A stretch of DNA of 21,785 nucleotides from JBNJEM01 sp051745935 (GTDB taxonomy: Bacteria > Planctomycetota > Planctomycetia > Pirellulales > Pirellulaceae), in contig JBNJEM010000052.1 in assembly GCA_051745935.1 (NCBI GenBank), forward strand, positions 1 to 21,785, read 5' to 3'. This document shows, one piece after another, positions 15,501 to 21,785 of the stretch. Under the pieces are notes generated by a model. It did not search any database and was not told where the DNA came from. It saw only the letters and a program-made list of their open reading frames with translations. Numbering within the stretch: position 1 is the stretch's first letter; every line of letters begins with the position of its first letter. Position numbers and translations under genes: made by a program.

Positions 15501-16880
15501 CCCGGGGAACGCGTGGTCGTGAGCGGCGAACGGCAACATGAGATGAGAATCCCGGCCGATGCCAAAAGGGGAGAACGCATCTGGCGCCAGTTCGAGGGGA
15601 AGTGGATTGACTTCACCGTTGTGCCCTTGGCCTACGTGGACCTCGCCATTGAAGGCAATAACCTCGTCATCGAATTGGTCAGCAATTTGCCTGATAGGCG
15701 GGATGTTAAGGTGTCCGTTAAGGGGCATCGCCGGGTCGCGTCCCTGCCACCCGGCAAGGCCAAACAGGTGGTTATCGATCTCGGTCCACCACGCCGGGAA
15801 ACGGCCGAGATCATGCACATCAAGCTGCAATCCGAGAAGATGACGCAGGTCGTGGAGACGGGCTTGCGCACCGAAATGCGAGTTCCACGGCTTGTCGAGA
15901 TGCCCGAACAATGGCGGGGCGGAATGTGTGTTCGCGGCGGCGAAGAAACCTTTGACTTCGGTGATACCCGCGCGCACGTCAGCCGATCGTGGTATACCTG
16001 CGGTGGCGTTAACAAATCAGCAATTCGCATGCACCCGCCCTGGGTCGGAGCCGTCGGGTACAGCTTCGCGCTCTACCAACCAGTAACCTTGCCAGCCACT
16101 CCTCCCGCCGCATTCCGGGCTTTGGTGGGTAAAGGGGACAACAGTGATCCCGGTGATGGCATTCTGTACAAGGTAGCGGTCGTTGATCGGGAGGGAAACG
16201 AAACGTTCGTCGGTAAACAAACCGTTACCGAGCACAAGTGGACGAAAATTGAGGGAGATCTGTCACAGTTTGCCGGCCAGACTATTCGCATCAAAATAAT
16301 CGCCGACGTTGGGCCCGAGGATAATTCTTCAGGCGACTGGGCCTGCTGGGCCGATATGCGGATCGAGGCACGGGAACCGTTTCTAACTCGGCGGTTGGAT
16401 CCCGAAACCGCGACGTGTCGTCACGAGCCGGGCCCCTTTCCGGTCAAAGACTTGACGGTTAAAGAGCTCCGGCAGGCGAAGCGGGGCTGGCTACGCTACG
16501 ACGGCCAAGGACTTTCAGGCAACCAAGATCCCTACAACAGCTTTGCACGGCTCAATGGCGTCAAACTCGGCCAGATGGCGCCAGCAAATGGCAATGAAGT
16601 CGAGGGACAATGGGCAAAAAATGCCGGCGTGCCACTGAGTGAAAAGGCCATCGCCTCCCTGGGCGCCCGAAACCACTTCGTGCTTGACAATCCCGAAGAG
16701 GATTGTTTCAAGGTGCGCCGGTTCTGGATCGAACTGGAATTAGCCGATGGCCGCCGCTGCTCCTCGCGCGTCTCCACCGCCACCTACACTCAACCACCGG
16801 ATTGGAGGCACGGCGAAGGGATCCTGGTCCCGTTCAGCAAGGACATTGAAACCGACATCTGGTTCGAAGTGTCCCGGTAG
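12534..16880 (+). CDS. Large exported multidomain glycoside-hydrolase-like protein
   Basis: The product has 1448 residues. Start set at ATG 12534 because GGAGG lies six bases upstream and a signal-like stretch follows (WPITLLLALGGVAEA, 3-17, AxA cleavage); the n-region lacks a positive charge. Layout by eye: a beta-sandwich, carbohydrate-module-like domain (about 43-195), a galactose-mutarotase-like supersandwich (250-470), a probable TIM barrel (480-800), further beta domains, an NPCBM-like domain (about 1126-1280) and a C-terminal beta domain. In the barrel, YCDVHTAVTPWSRTDYD gives Asp629, and VYSEGNNHAIY gives Glu677, the likely acidic pair. A supersandwich followed by a barrel recalls GH101/GH129-type alpha-N-acetylgalactosaminidases, but I cannot assign the family. 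Expected role: extracellular or periplasmic glycan breakdown. It is divergent from the exported oxidoreductase. Confidence 0.8.
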   Translation: MIWPITLLLALGGVAEAAENEGERPYEMMWANRTEDDHPPLVDFEDLEGWTVETTDAEASFRRSREQRIWGKYVGKLTYRGTGDQPVVRIRPPDPIAIHAAFDAVTCWIHGNNWAWRPDPTTPRVDVVIEFEDAEGNLFNVPLVNVRWKEWFLCHKRLTPGQIDSVKNGAKLRAIVVTGGHNKENRVIFFDNLAVFTERFAPLEFESRPRRGVEMFDGQSSGLNTGPGRLPFPTRPETILPENLTDDFTTHLETDGETYIFRYEGPDGTLIYRYAPETGTFDDLAVSWEGRGHPIQPCVGGGIYLAVDGKATRPDTAQHLGTNREGDVVLSRWRLTAGNKDVEATLRYRLWNKSLVIDVLAPGGGVAEVRWGRAVGVETPRLVTNPYYTYGRKTRPAVVVCGREDAALFLTGHIDWYRSNASLPWASNEITDEGVAYNGGTRYTPKTDGQRNDCFERFFLTVSPRYQEVLPTIANPTSPWKHITGTHVWRAHGAGNRASDIAHWRNVHRYGMRKVVITDHETGWRDGGESFTFRTRAAPGKGGDEGQYHYARVMQDELGFIYGPYNNYTDFAPVNQFWDVDMVSRRPDNQLQHAWARCYAPKPSRAVEYCARLAPKIEEKFQFSTAYCDVHTAVTPWSRTDYDPRVPGAGTFAAVYYAYGEIMLLQKQAWNGPVYSEGNNHAIYCGLTDGNYAQDQRYSPATEPWLVDFDLREMHDLCCNFGMGNPRMFFGRDYEYGETRKEKNASIDRFLAATVAFGHPGFLVSRTGFDKTLRSYYMLQQLQGHYTGASAEEIRYADADGNLLPTSRAVATGVYERSQIVTRYANGCVTVVNGNPRERMVVEAHGRKCDLPPNGYIGWTEDGAVDVISSDPAGHRSDYAVTPAYIYVDGRDRFMRFDKAAGNGIGICRVLDDGEYEVIPYQGAEVGFAIEADSAIALDKERKKIGEAELRTARGLTYVRPVEEAFSYLLTADEKSQALQLSCPRQVVVPGERVVVSGERQHEMRIPADAKRGERIWRQFEGKWIDFTVVPLAYVDLAIEGNNLVIELVSNLPDRRDVKVSVKGHRRVASLPPGKAKQVVIDLGPPRRETAEIMHIKLQSEKMTQVVETGLRTEMRVPRLVEMPEQWRGGMCVRGGEETFDFGDTRAHVSRSWYTCGGVNKSAIRMHPPWVGAVGYSFALYQPVTLPATPPAAFRALVGKGDNSDPGDGILYKVAVVDREGNETFVGKQTVTEHKWTKIEGDLSQFAGQTIRIKIIADVGPEDNSSGDWACWADMRIEAREPFLTRRLDPETATCRHEPGPFPVKDLTVKELRQAKRGWLRYDGQGLSGNQDPYNSFARLNGVKLGQMAPANGNEVEGQWAKNAGVPLSEKAIASLGARNHFVLDNPEEDCFKVRRFWIELELADGRRCSSRVSTATYTQPPDWRHGEGILVPFSKDIETDIWFEVSR

Positions 16881-17315
16881 CAGCCGTGGCATACCCGGCT
16901 TCGGACGACGAGAATTCGGACCTCTGAAATCCTCGATCCCGGGTTGTATGATGGTCGTCGGAGTCCGTCAAGGGTGGTTCCTCAATGGGCTCGGAAACCT
17001 ATCGTACCCCGTATAAAAAACACGCTTGGATGTGCAACAGGCTTCGCGCGTCTTATCGCAATCGAGCCGTCCCCGCCCGCTCCCTTTTGGTCCCCTCAGT
17101 CCTTGTAACTCTTTAGCGACCTGAAGGAAGGCCTTTCAAGGTGCAAATGCCACAGGCTTGTGGTCCGTTACGTTCCCCGCTATCGGCGGCCGGGAGTGGT
17201 GTGTCTGACGGTTTGTAGCGGCGAGCGTGAGCCACCACGGGACAAGCCCGTGGCATCCAGGCGGGGTCCGGTGTTCCAGGGTCCAGGCCGTGTAGCGGCA
17301 GCCGTGAACGCCTTC
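16881..17315. other. Gene-free stretch between convergent genes
   Basis: This 435-bp gap lies between the plus-strand large gene and minus-strand hydF. No gene is visible. It contains a strong hairpin at 17235-17253 and GC-rich short repeats of the type scattered elsewhere in the window. Confidence 0.5.
17235..17253. terminator. Hairpin between convergent genes
   Basis: CCACGGGACAAGCCCGTGG is a perfect 7-bp stem with a 5-base loop, 63 bases beyond the hydF stop and 355 beyond the large gene. There is no T-run, so it is not a classic intrinsic terminator. It resembles a short palindrome widely scattered in planctomycete genomes. It may end transcription from either side or be a dispersed repeat. 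Confidence 0.4.
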
Positions 17316-18563
17316 CTAGAGGCTTTCATCGCCCCTGGTGGTCAGTTGGTGATAGAGTTCCATGGCGTCCGGAAAGGGCTCGAGCGCTCGGTCGAAGATT
17401 CCAAGTGTGTAGGCGATCGTCATGCCGTAGTTGCACATCGGCACGCCCGCTTGCCGGCAGCGCAGGATGCGCGAGAGCACCTCGCGCCGATTCCACATGC
17501 ACGCGCCGCAATGAACCAGCAAGTCGAATTCGTTCAGGTTTTCCGGAAAATCATGTCCTTGGGTGGTTTCGATTTCCAGTTGGCCGCCGACGTATTGCCG
17601 CAGCCAGCGTGGAATCTTCACCCGTCCGATATCATCGCCGATGGGATGATGGGAGCAGGCCTCGGCGATCAACACGCGGCTGCCGGGCTTCAACTGGTCA
17701 ATGGCCAGCGCGCCGCGAACGAATTCGCTCAGATCGCCTTTCTGGCGCGCGAAGAGAATCGAGAACGAAGTCATCTTCACGTCGCGCGGCGTATCGCCGG
17801 CCACCTTGAGGAAGGCCTGCGAATCCGTCACCACCAACGCCGGTGGACGCCGGAGACGCTCCAGTGCGTCGCGAAGTTCGCGCTCCTTCACCATCATGCA
17901 ATACGCATCGGCGTCGAGTAGCTCGCGAATCGTTTGCACTTGGGGTTGAATCAGACGGCCCTTGGGCGCTTCGAGATCGATCGGGACCACCAACACGGCC
18001 AACTCCCCGGCGGGCACCAGATCAGCCACGATCGGTGGTGGGCTGAGGAATTCTTCGGGAACAACACGAACAAAAGCATCTCGCAGATCGAGCACGCCCT
18101 GCCCGGCCGTGGCGGCCGTCTCCACCACGGACGCGCCGCTCCGCGTGATCTCGGCAACACACTCCGGCGTCGGCCGCTGAAGATCGCATTTATTGAACAC
18201 CACGATCCGGGGCACGCCGCGCGTTTTGAGTTCTTCGATTAACCGCAACTCGTACTGATCGAATCGCTCCGCCTCGGTTACGATCACGCCCACATCGGTT
18301 CGATCGAGCACCTGGTTGGTCCGCCGCACGCGCAGGGTGCCCAAGTCGCCTTCGTCGTCGATCCCCGCCGTGTCGATGAACAACACCGGCCCGATCGGCA
18401 ACAGTTCCATCGGCTTTTCCACCGGATCCGTCGTCGTACCCGCCACATTGGACACGATGGCCGCCCGCTGTCGGGTCAGTGCATTCAACAGCGAGGACTT
18501 ACCGACGTTTCGTCGCCCGAACAAGCCGATGTGAAGCCGAAAGCTCTTAGCCGCTCGTCGCAT
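17316..18563 (-). CDS. hydF: [FeFe]-hydrogenase maturation GTPase HydF
   Basis: HydF is the scaffold that receives the 2Fe subcluster built with HydE and HydG and delivers it to the hydrogenase. The 415-residue length fits the family. The GTPase domain shows GRRNVGKS (16-23, Walker A), TTTD (43-46), DTAG (64-67) and NKCD (124-127). The C-terminal cluster-binding part shows EACSHH (301-306) and HCGAC (351-355), giving the three-cysteine [4Fe-4S] site. ATG 18563 was chosen over an upstream TTG because AGAGGA lies eight bases upstream and homology starts here. Three 16-bp repeats lie directly upstream. The gene follows aspA on the same strand after 155 bp. hydE, hydG and the hydrogenase itself are not in the window. 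Confidence 0.95.
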   Translation of the reverse strand: MRRAAKSFRLHIGLFGRRNVGKSSLLNALTRQRAAIVSNVAGTTTDPVEKPMELLPIGPVLFIDTAGIDDEGDLGTLRVRRTNQVLDRTDVGVIVTEAERFDQYELRLIEELKTRGVPRIVVFNKCDLQRPTPECVAEITRSGASVVETAATAGQGVLDLRDAFVRVVPEEFLSPPPIVADLVPAGELAVLVVPIDLEAPKGRLIQPQVQTIRELLDADAYCMMVKERELRDALERLRRPPALVVTDSQAFLKVAGDTPRDVKMTSFSILFARQKGDLSEFVRGALAIDQLKPGSRVLIAEACSHHPIGDDIGRVKIPRWLRQYVGGQLEIETTQGHDFPENLNEFDLLVHCGACMWNRREVLSRILRCRQAGVPMCNYGMTIAYTLGIFDRALEPFPDAMELYHQLTTRGDESL

Positions 18564-18571
18564 CAAAACTG

Positions 18572-18619
18572 TCCTCTGTACAAAATATCCTCTGTACACA
18601 ACGTCCGCTGTACAAAACG
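18572..18619. repeat. Three tandem 16-bp repeats in the hydF leader
   Basis: Three units of consensus TCCTCTGTACAAAACG (plus strand) sit end to end, at 18572-18587, 18588-18603 and 18604-18619. The core CTGTACA recurs at exact 16-base steps (18576, 18592, 18608). Read toward hydF, each unit carries TGTACAGAGGA or TGTACAGCGGA: a palindromic TGTACA followed by a ribosome-binding-site-like AGAGGA, the last of which serves hydF. It is either a repressor/activator binding array or a duplicated translation start region. Confidence 0.75.
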
Positions 18620-18718
18620 GCGCGCCACTGCGTCCAGCGGGGCCTGGCTTGGGCCGATGACAAACCCCGGAATTCGGGCCAGCCAAGACAACGAGGTATT
18701 TCGTGACTTTTCCTCATC

Positions 18719-20149
18719 TCAGGGCTGGGGGTCCGGCGAACCAAGCCGGTTCACCGCCTCGGGGCTAATCTCGCGATCGAACTCCTCGGCCGTGAGCAGG
18801 CCGCGTTCGATGACCAGTTCACGCACCGTCTTCCCTTCGGAAACCGCCGCCTGCGCAACGCTTTCGGCAGCGGCATAGCCGATCCGGTCGACCAGGGCCG
18901 TGACGGCCGACGTGCTGTTGTTCTGGTGCAAGGCACACCGTTGCCGGTCGGCTTCCAGGCCGCTCACGCAGTGTCGGGCAAACAGATCGCACGCGGAATC
19001 GAGCAGGTCTATCGAGGTCATCAGGCTATCGGCGATAAGCGGCATGAATTGATTAAGCTCAAGGTTTCCGGCGCTGGCGGCTTGAGTGATCATCTGATCG
19101 TGGCCCATGACGGCAATGGCCGCCTGGGATACGGCCTCGGGGATGACCGGATTCACTTTTCCCGGCATGATTGACGAACCGGCCTGCCGGGGCGGGAGTC
19201 TCAGTTCGCCGATGCCCGCGTTTGGCCCGGAACCGAGCAGCCGCAAATCGGTGGCGATCTTGTACAGGTTCGAGGCCAGGGTGCGGAGGATCCCGCTTAC
19301 CTCCACGAACACATCGGCGTTTTGCGTGGCTTCAACCAGATTCTCCGCTCGGGCAAGCCCGAAACCGGTGATGTCCTTCAGGTGTTCGACGACGCGGAAG
19401 ATATAACGCCGGGGCGCCCCAATGCTGGTGCCGATGGCGGTGCCACCGAGGTTAACCACGCGCAATCGCTCCTCGCATTTGTATACCCGCCAGCGATCGC
19501 GTGACAACGCTTCGGCATAGCTGGACATTTCCCGCCCCATGGTGATCAGTACCGCGTCCTGCAGCTGGGTGCGGCCAATCTTCACCACATCGGCGAACTC
19601 GCGTTCCTTGGCTTGAAACGCCTCAAACAGACCGATGAGACTTCGTTCCAGCCCTCGCAGGCCGCCGATCGCCGCTACCTTGAGCGCCGAAGGAAACGTG
19701 TCATTCGTGGATTGATGGCGATTAACGTCGTCGTAAGGGCTGATTGTCGAATAGTCCCCCAACGGGAGGCCGAGCCGCTGGAGTGCCCGATTGGCCAGCA
19801 CTTCGTTGACGTTCATGTTGGTCGAGGTACCCGCCCCGCCCTGCAACGCGTCAACCACCATATGCTCGTCCAGTTCGCCATCGATCATGTCCTGGCAGGC
19901 GGCCGAGAGGGCATCGAAACATTCCTGGTGTAGAAAGCCGAGTTCGAAATTCGCGCGGGCGGCGGCCAGCTTCACGGCGCCGTACGCATGTACCAGCTCG
20001 CTCCGGACAGGTCGCCGGGCGAGCGGAAAGTTGGCGAGTGCCCGCTCCGTGTGAATGCCATGTAATACCCCGGCCGGGAGGGAACATTCTCCCAGTAGAT
20101 CATGCTCGCGCCGATACCCGTTCTTACCTTCGCTCGTTGGTTGTGTCAC
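18719..20149 (-). CDS. aspA: Aspartate ammonia-lyase (aspartase)
   Basis: Catalyses aspartate to fumarate plus ammonia in the cytoplasm. The product has 476 residues, as usual. It opens with the aspartase-type EHDLLGE, then GIHTERALANFPL. The superfamily signatures are GTSTNMNVNEVLANRA (107-122), SxNDTFPSA (147-155), and GSSIMPGKVNP (324-334), whose mobile SS loop carries the catalytic serine. GTSTNMN and EHDLLGE favour aspartase over fumarase. It starts with GTG at 20149, without a strong binding site. It lies upstream of hydF on the same strand. Aspartase-like genes are known neighbours of hydE/hydF/hydG in several anaerobes, where a role in feeding ammonia or fumarate to maturation or fermentation has been suggested but is not settled. 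Confidence 0.9.
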   Translation of the reverse strand: MTQPTSEGKNGYRREHDLLGECSLPAGVLHGIHTERALANFPLARRPVRSELVHAYGAVKLAAARANFELGFLHQECFDALSAACQDMIDGELDEHMVVDALQGGAGTSTNMNVNEVLANRALQRLGLPLGDYSTISPYDDVNRHQSTNDTFPSALKVAAIGGLRGLERSLIGLFEAFQAKEREFADVVKIGRTQLQDAVLITMGREMSSYAEALSRDRWRVYKCEERLRVVNLGGTAIGTSIGAPRRYIFRVVEHLKDITGFGLARAENLVEATQNADVFVEVSGILRTLASNLYKIATDLRLLGSGPNAGIGELRLPPRQAGSSIMPGKVNPVIPEAVSQAAIAVMGHDQMITQAASAGNLELNQFMPLIADSLMTSIDLLDSACDLFARHCVSGLEADRQRCALHQNNSTSAVTALVDRIGYAAAESVAQAAVSEGKTVRELVIERGLLTAEEFDREISPEAVNRLGSPDPQP

Positions 20150-20243
20150 TTTCGCCCGGCCCCGGTATCCTCTCTCTTCATGCCGATCGCTTCATGCCGA
20201 CAAGGCGCATTGGAATTGCCCGCGCGGCCTATTTTTACTCAAA

Positions 20244-20258
20244 GTGTAAACGTTTCAC
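20244..20258. promoter_or_regulatory. Palindrome upstream of aspA, LacI-type operator-like
   Basis: GTGTAAACGTTTCAC has arms GTGtAAAC and GTTTCAC around a central CG, the style of LacI-family operators, with one extra base in the left arm. It lies 95 bases before the aspA start in an AT-richer patch. No regulator gene is in the window. Could be chance. Confidence 0.3.
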
Positions 20259-20415
20259 GTCCTTCGAATGGCCCAGACGCTGGAAAAGCCCTGGTTTCAG
20301 GTCGTGTCGACGTGGATCGAATTGGAACCCGTGACGGGTGCCGTCCCGGCCGCGAAGGCCCCGAAACCCGGGCTTTACCAGCTAGTCGAGACATGAAGCT
20401 TACAGTTTAAGTTTT

Positions 20416-20700
20416 TTAGGACTCGGCTCCCCACAGGCACGAGGCGTGCACGGCGACGTTGTTGGCGAGATCAAAACCGGCCGCTTCCAGCGCGTTTTCC
20501 ACTTCTTTTTGAGAGGGCCGTTTGCCCTGCAAGTGAACCAGCCCCCACAGAACCGTCGGGCCGCCATTGACGTGTCGGCCCGTGGCGATCCGGGTAACAA
20601 TGAGCTTGGGATTCAAACGGGACAGTAAGTGCCGAATGGGATAGAACTCGTTTTCGACTCTGACCGAGAACGCTTGGGGTATGTCTATCGAGGTCTGCAT
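20416..20700 (-). CDS. Hypothetical 94-aa protein
   Basis: I do not recognise it. ATG 20700 is preferred over an upstream TTG because GGAGAA lies eight bases before it. The product reads MQTSIDIPQAFSVRVENEFY at the start. A basic middle follows (RHLLSRLNPKLIVTRIATGR), then GPTVLWGLVHLQGKRPSQ, and an end with ENALEAAGFDL and VHASCLWG. It is a small soluble alpha/beta protein without signal peptide. It lies 266 bp upstream of aspA on the same strand, so a link with the hydrogenase-maturation genes is possible but not shown. It does not look like the small ACT-type regulator (TM1266) often found beside hyd genes. Confidence 0.65.
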   Translation of the reverse strand: MQTSIDIPQAFSVRVENEFYPIRHLLSRLNPKLIVTRIATGRHVNGGPTVLWGLVHLQGKRPSQKEVENALEAAGFDLANNVAVHASCLWGAES

Positions 20701-21198
20701 ATCTTGATTCTCCAGGAACAACGAAAAGCCACGACGTGTTCGAAACAGAGCATCATGATTGCTGGCAGCAAAACGACGTGCTCGCCGGCGCGATCGCGCG
20801 TGTTCTCACGAACCGCTTTACCACTGCAGCCCCATGAGGCACGCAATCGACCTCACCACCGGGACGACCAAAGCCACGCACTCCTTTCGCGGCAACCATT
20901 GTATGTCTTCCCGCTACGTTTTTCGACCCGTATTCCAAAAGAGCTCGCACTTTTTCGCCAGGACCGCTCTTTGGAAGTGCGTATCATTTCGGTATGGTGA
21001 AGGAACGGGACGTTCCGTTGCGGAAATGGTTGTGCCGCCGCCGGTTAGAGTCTTTCGGCCCCAAATGGCCCGCGCACCTTGGTGCTGCCGTCGGGGCCTG
21101 ATGGCAAAACGTGATACCGGGCCTCGCATCAGACCTCCGGATCCCAGGCTCTTGGCCACCATCGGATTGTTCGGTGTATCCGCTAATGCGATCGCATC

Positions 21199-21329
21199 GG
21201 ATCCGTGTCATCCGCGAGATCCGTGGTGAAATGTCTTGCTCACCTATTGCTCTGTAGACAATGGATCGATGGGGGCGGAGAAAGACATGGCGGGAACAGC
21301 AACCACGGATGGCACGAATAGCACGGATT
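21199..21329. repeat. Inverted pair of ATCCGTG-type dispersed repeats
   Basis: Plus strand 21199-21228 (ATCCGTGTCATCCGCGAG, then ATCCGTGGT) and the reverse complement of 21300-21329 (ATCCGTGCTATTCGTG, then ATCCGTGGT) agree at 21 of 30 bases. They flank about 70 bases of unremarkable DNA. Such ATCCGTG/CACGGAT strings are a common intergenic repeat type in planctomycetes and many other bacteria. Confidence 0.5.
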
Positions 21330-21708
21330 AGGGCGGAGGAAAGAGAACAGCGCGGGATCCGATCCAAATAGGGGGAAGCTTACGTGGGTGCCTTCGGCCT
21401 CGAAGGCAAGTCACTCCGTTTCACGCCCGTTACCACAACGCCAACACGACAAACGATTTGTGGCTATCACACGGCGACAGGCAAAGGGTCGCGCCCGCCG
21501 CTGGTCGGACTCACGGAGATAAATCTTTTTGGGGAGGGGTATGGGCCCTTTCAGTAGCCCAGCGGAGGGAGTTCCAGATGCAAGATGCACGGGCAAGTGG
21601 GGTTGCGGATCGGTAGCCCCCTGATGGGCTTATTCATCCATCTGAAGTAGAATATACCCTAACGTTGCAAACAGTATATGTAGGATGGGTCTCCAGGCCC
21701 GTCTTTTC

Positions 21709-21726
21709 AAGTACGAAATCGTACTT
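21709..21726. repeat. Perfect hairpin 1 at right edge
   Basis: AAGTACGAAATCGTACTT is an 8-bp perfect inverted repeat around AA; as RNA it would form six pairs or more around GAAAT. A second hairpin with the same loop motif follows 15 bases later. Confidence 0.65.
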
Positions 21727-21741
21727 GATCTGGTGTCCGCG

Positions 21742-21762
21742 GATCTCACGAAATGTGAGATC
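21742..21762. repeat. Perfect hairpin 2 at right edge
   Basis: GATCTCAC and GTGAGATC form a perfect 8-bp stem around GAAAT. The stem differs from hairpin 1 at most positions, but ACGAAAT is shared in both, so loop and closing base are conserved while the stems have changed in a paired manner. Confidence 0.65.
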
Positions 21763-21785
21763 TTCAAACAACCGCAAAAAGACAT

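Larger units (their letters stand above)
20701..21785. other. Gene-free end of window with repeats
   Basis: No frame in this 1.08 kb has a binding site and protein-like composition together. It contains a pair of inverted ATCCGTG-type repeats (21199-21329) and two hairpins at the right edge (21709-21762). At 21491-21507 it has GGTCGGACTCACGG, similar to a piece near 12357. A gene may begin beyond the edge. Confidence 0.5.

Noticed and set aside
18572..18619. Triple repeat as a CRISPR array
   Set aside because: Units are directly adjacent with no spacers, are only 16 bases long, and no cas gene is near.
21002..21016. GGAAC-5-GTTCC inverted repeat
   Set aside because: Five-base arms only, with no gene start nearby; too short to support a site.
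20759..21229. Plus-strand frame of 156 codons
   Set aside because: No binding site, composition dominated by R, P, C and S, and it runs into the dispersed ATCCGTG repeat.

Overview
The window looks like a piece of a planctomycete chromosome (Pirellulales-like). This is inferred from content, not from any marker gene. The supporting traits are: a Tat-exported Gfo/Idh/MocA dehydrogenase, a very large secreted glycosidase-like protein, a leucine-rich-repeat protein of the L..T.ITD.GL type, an M56 peptidase/BlaI pair whose peptidase carries an FtsQ-like tail, and many short GC-rich dispersed repeats between genes. No rRNA, tRNA or CRISPR array was seen.

Left part (about 1-10 kb) is an accessory region full of broken genes. 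It begins with the N-terminal zinc-ribbon fragment of an IS91-like transposase. About 1 kb later comes a probable C-terminal remnant of the same kind of protein, with small unknown genes on the opposite strand between them. A 283-bp imperfect tandem repeat follows (1867-2400), with a third 93-bp copy at 3343. Next are an unknown membrane/secreted protein and a well-formed BlaI/M56 regulatory operon with two palindromic operators laid over its promoter. Beyond that lie a 71-codon remnant of a STAND-type P-loop NTPase, an intact unknown 284-aa gene, a YfcC-family transporter that has lost its middle and its end, an LRR gene, a doc toxin gene that has lost its N-terminus and carries a one-base frameshift, and a truncated Toprim-domain protein.

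Middle part (10-17 kb) is catabolic. A Tat-secreted NAD(P)-dependent oxidoreductase (minus strand) is divergent from a 1448-aa exported multidomain protein (plus strand). The two are separated by 1.15 kb containing overlapping inverted repeats. The large protein looks like a glycoside hydrolase with beta-sandwich and NPCBM-like modules, so the pair may act on an extracellular or periplasmic glycan or sugar.

Right part (17.3-20.7 kb) is linked to [FeFe]-hydrogenase maturation. It holds hydF preceded by an aspartate ammonia-lyase gene and, further upstream on the same strand, a small unknown gene. Three perfectly spaced 16-bp repeats containing TGTACA sit directly in front of hydF. The last kilobase has no convincing gene but ends in two adjacent hairpins with different stems and the same loop motif.
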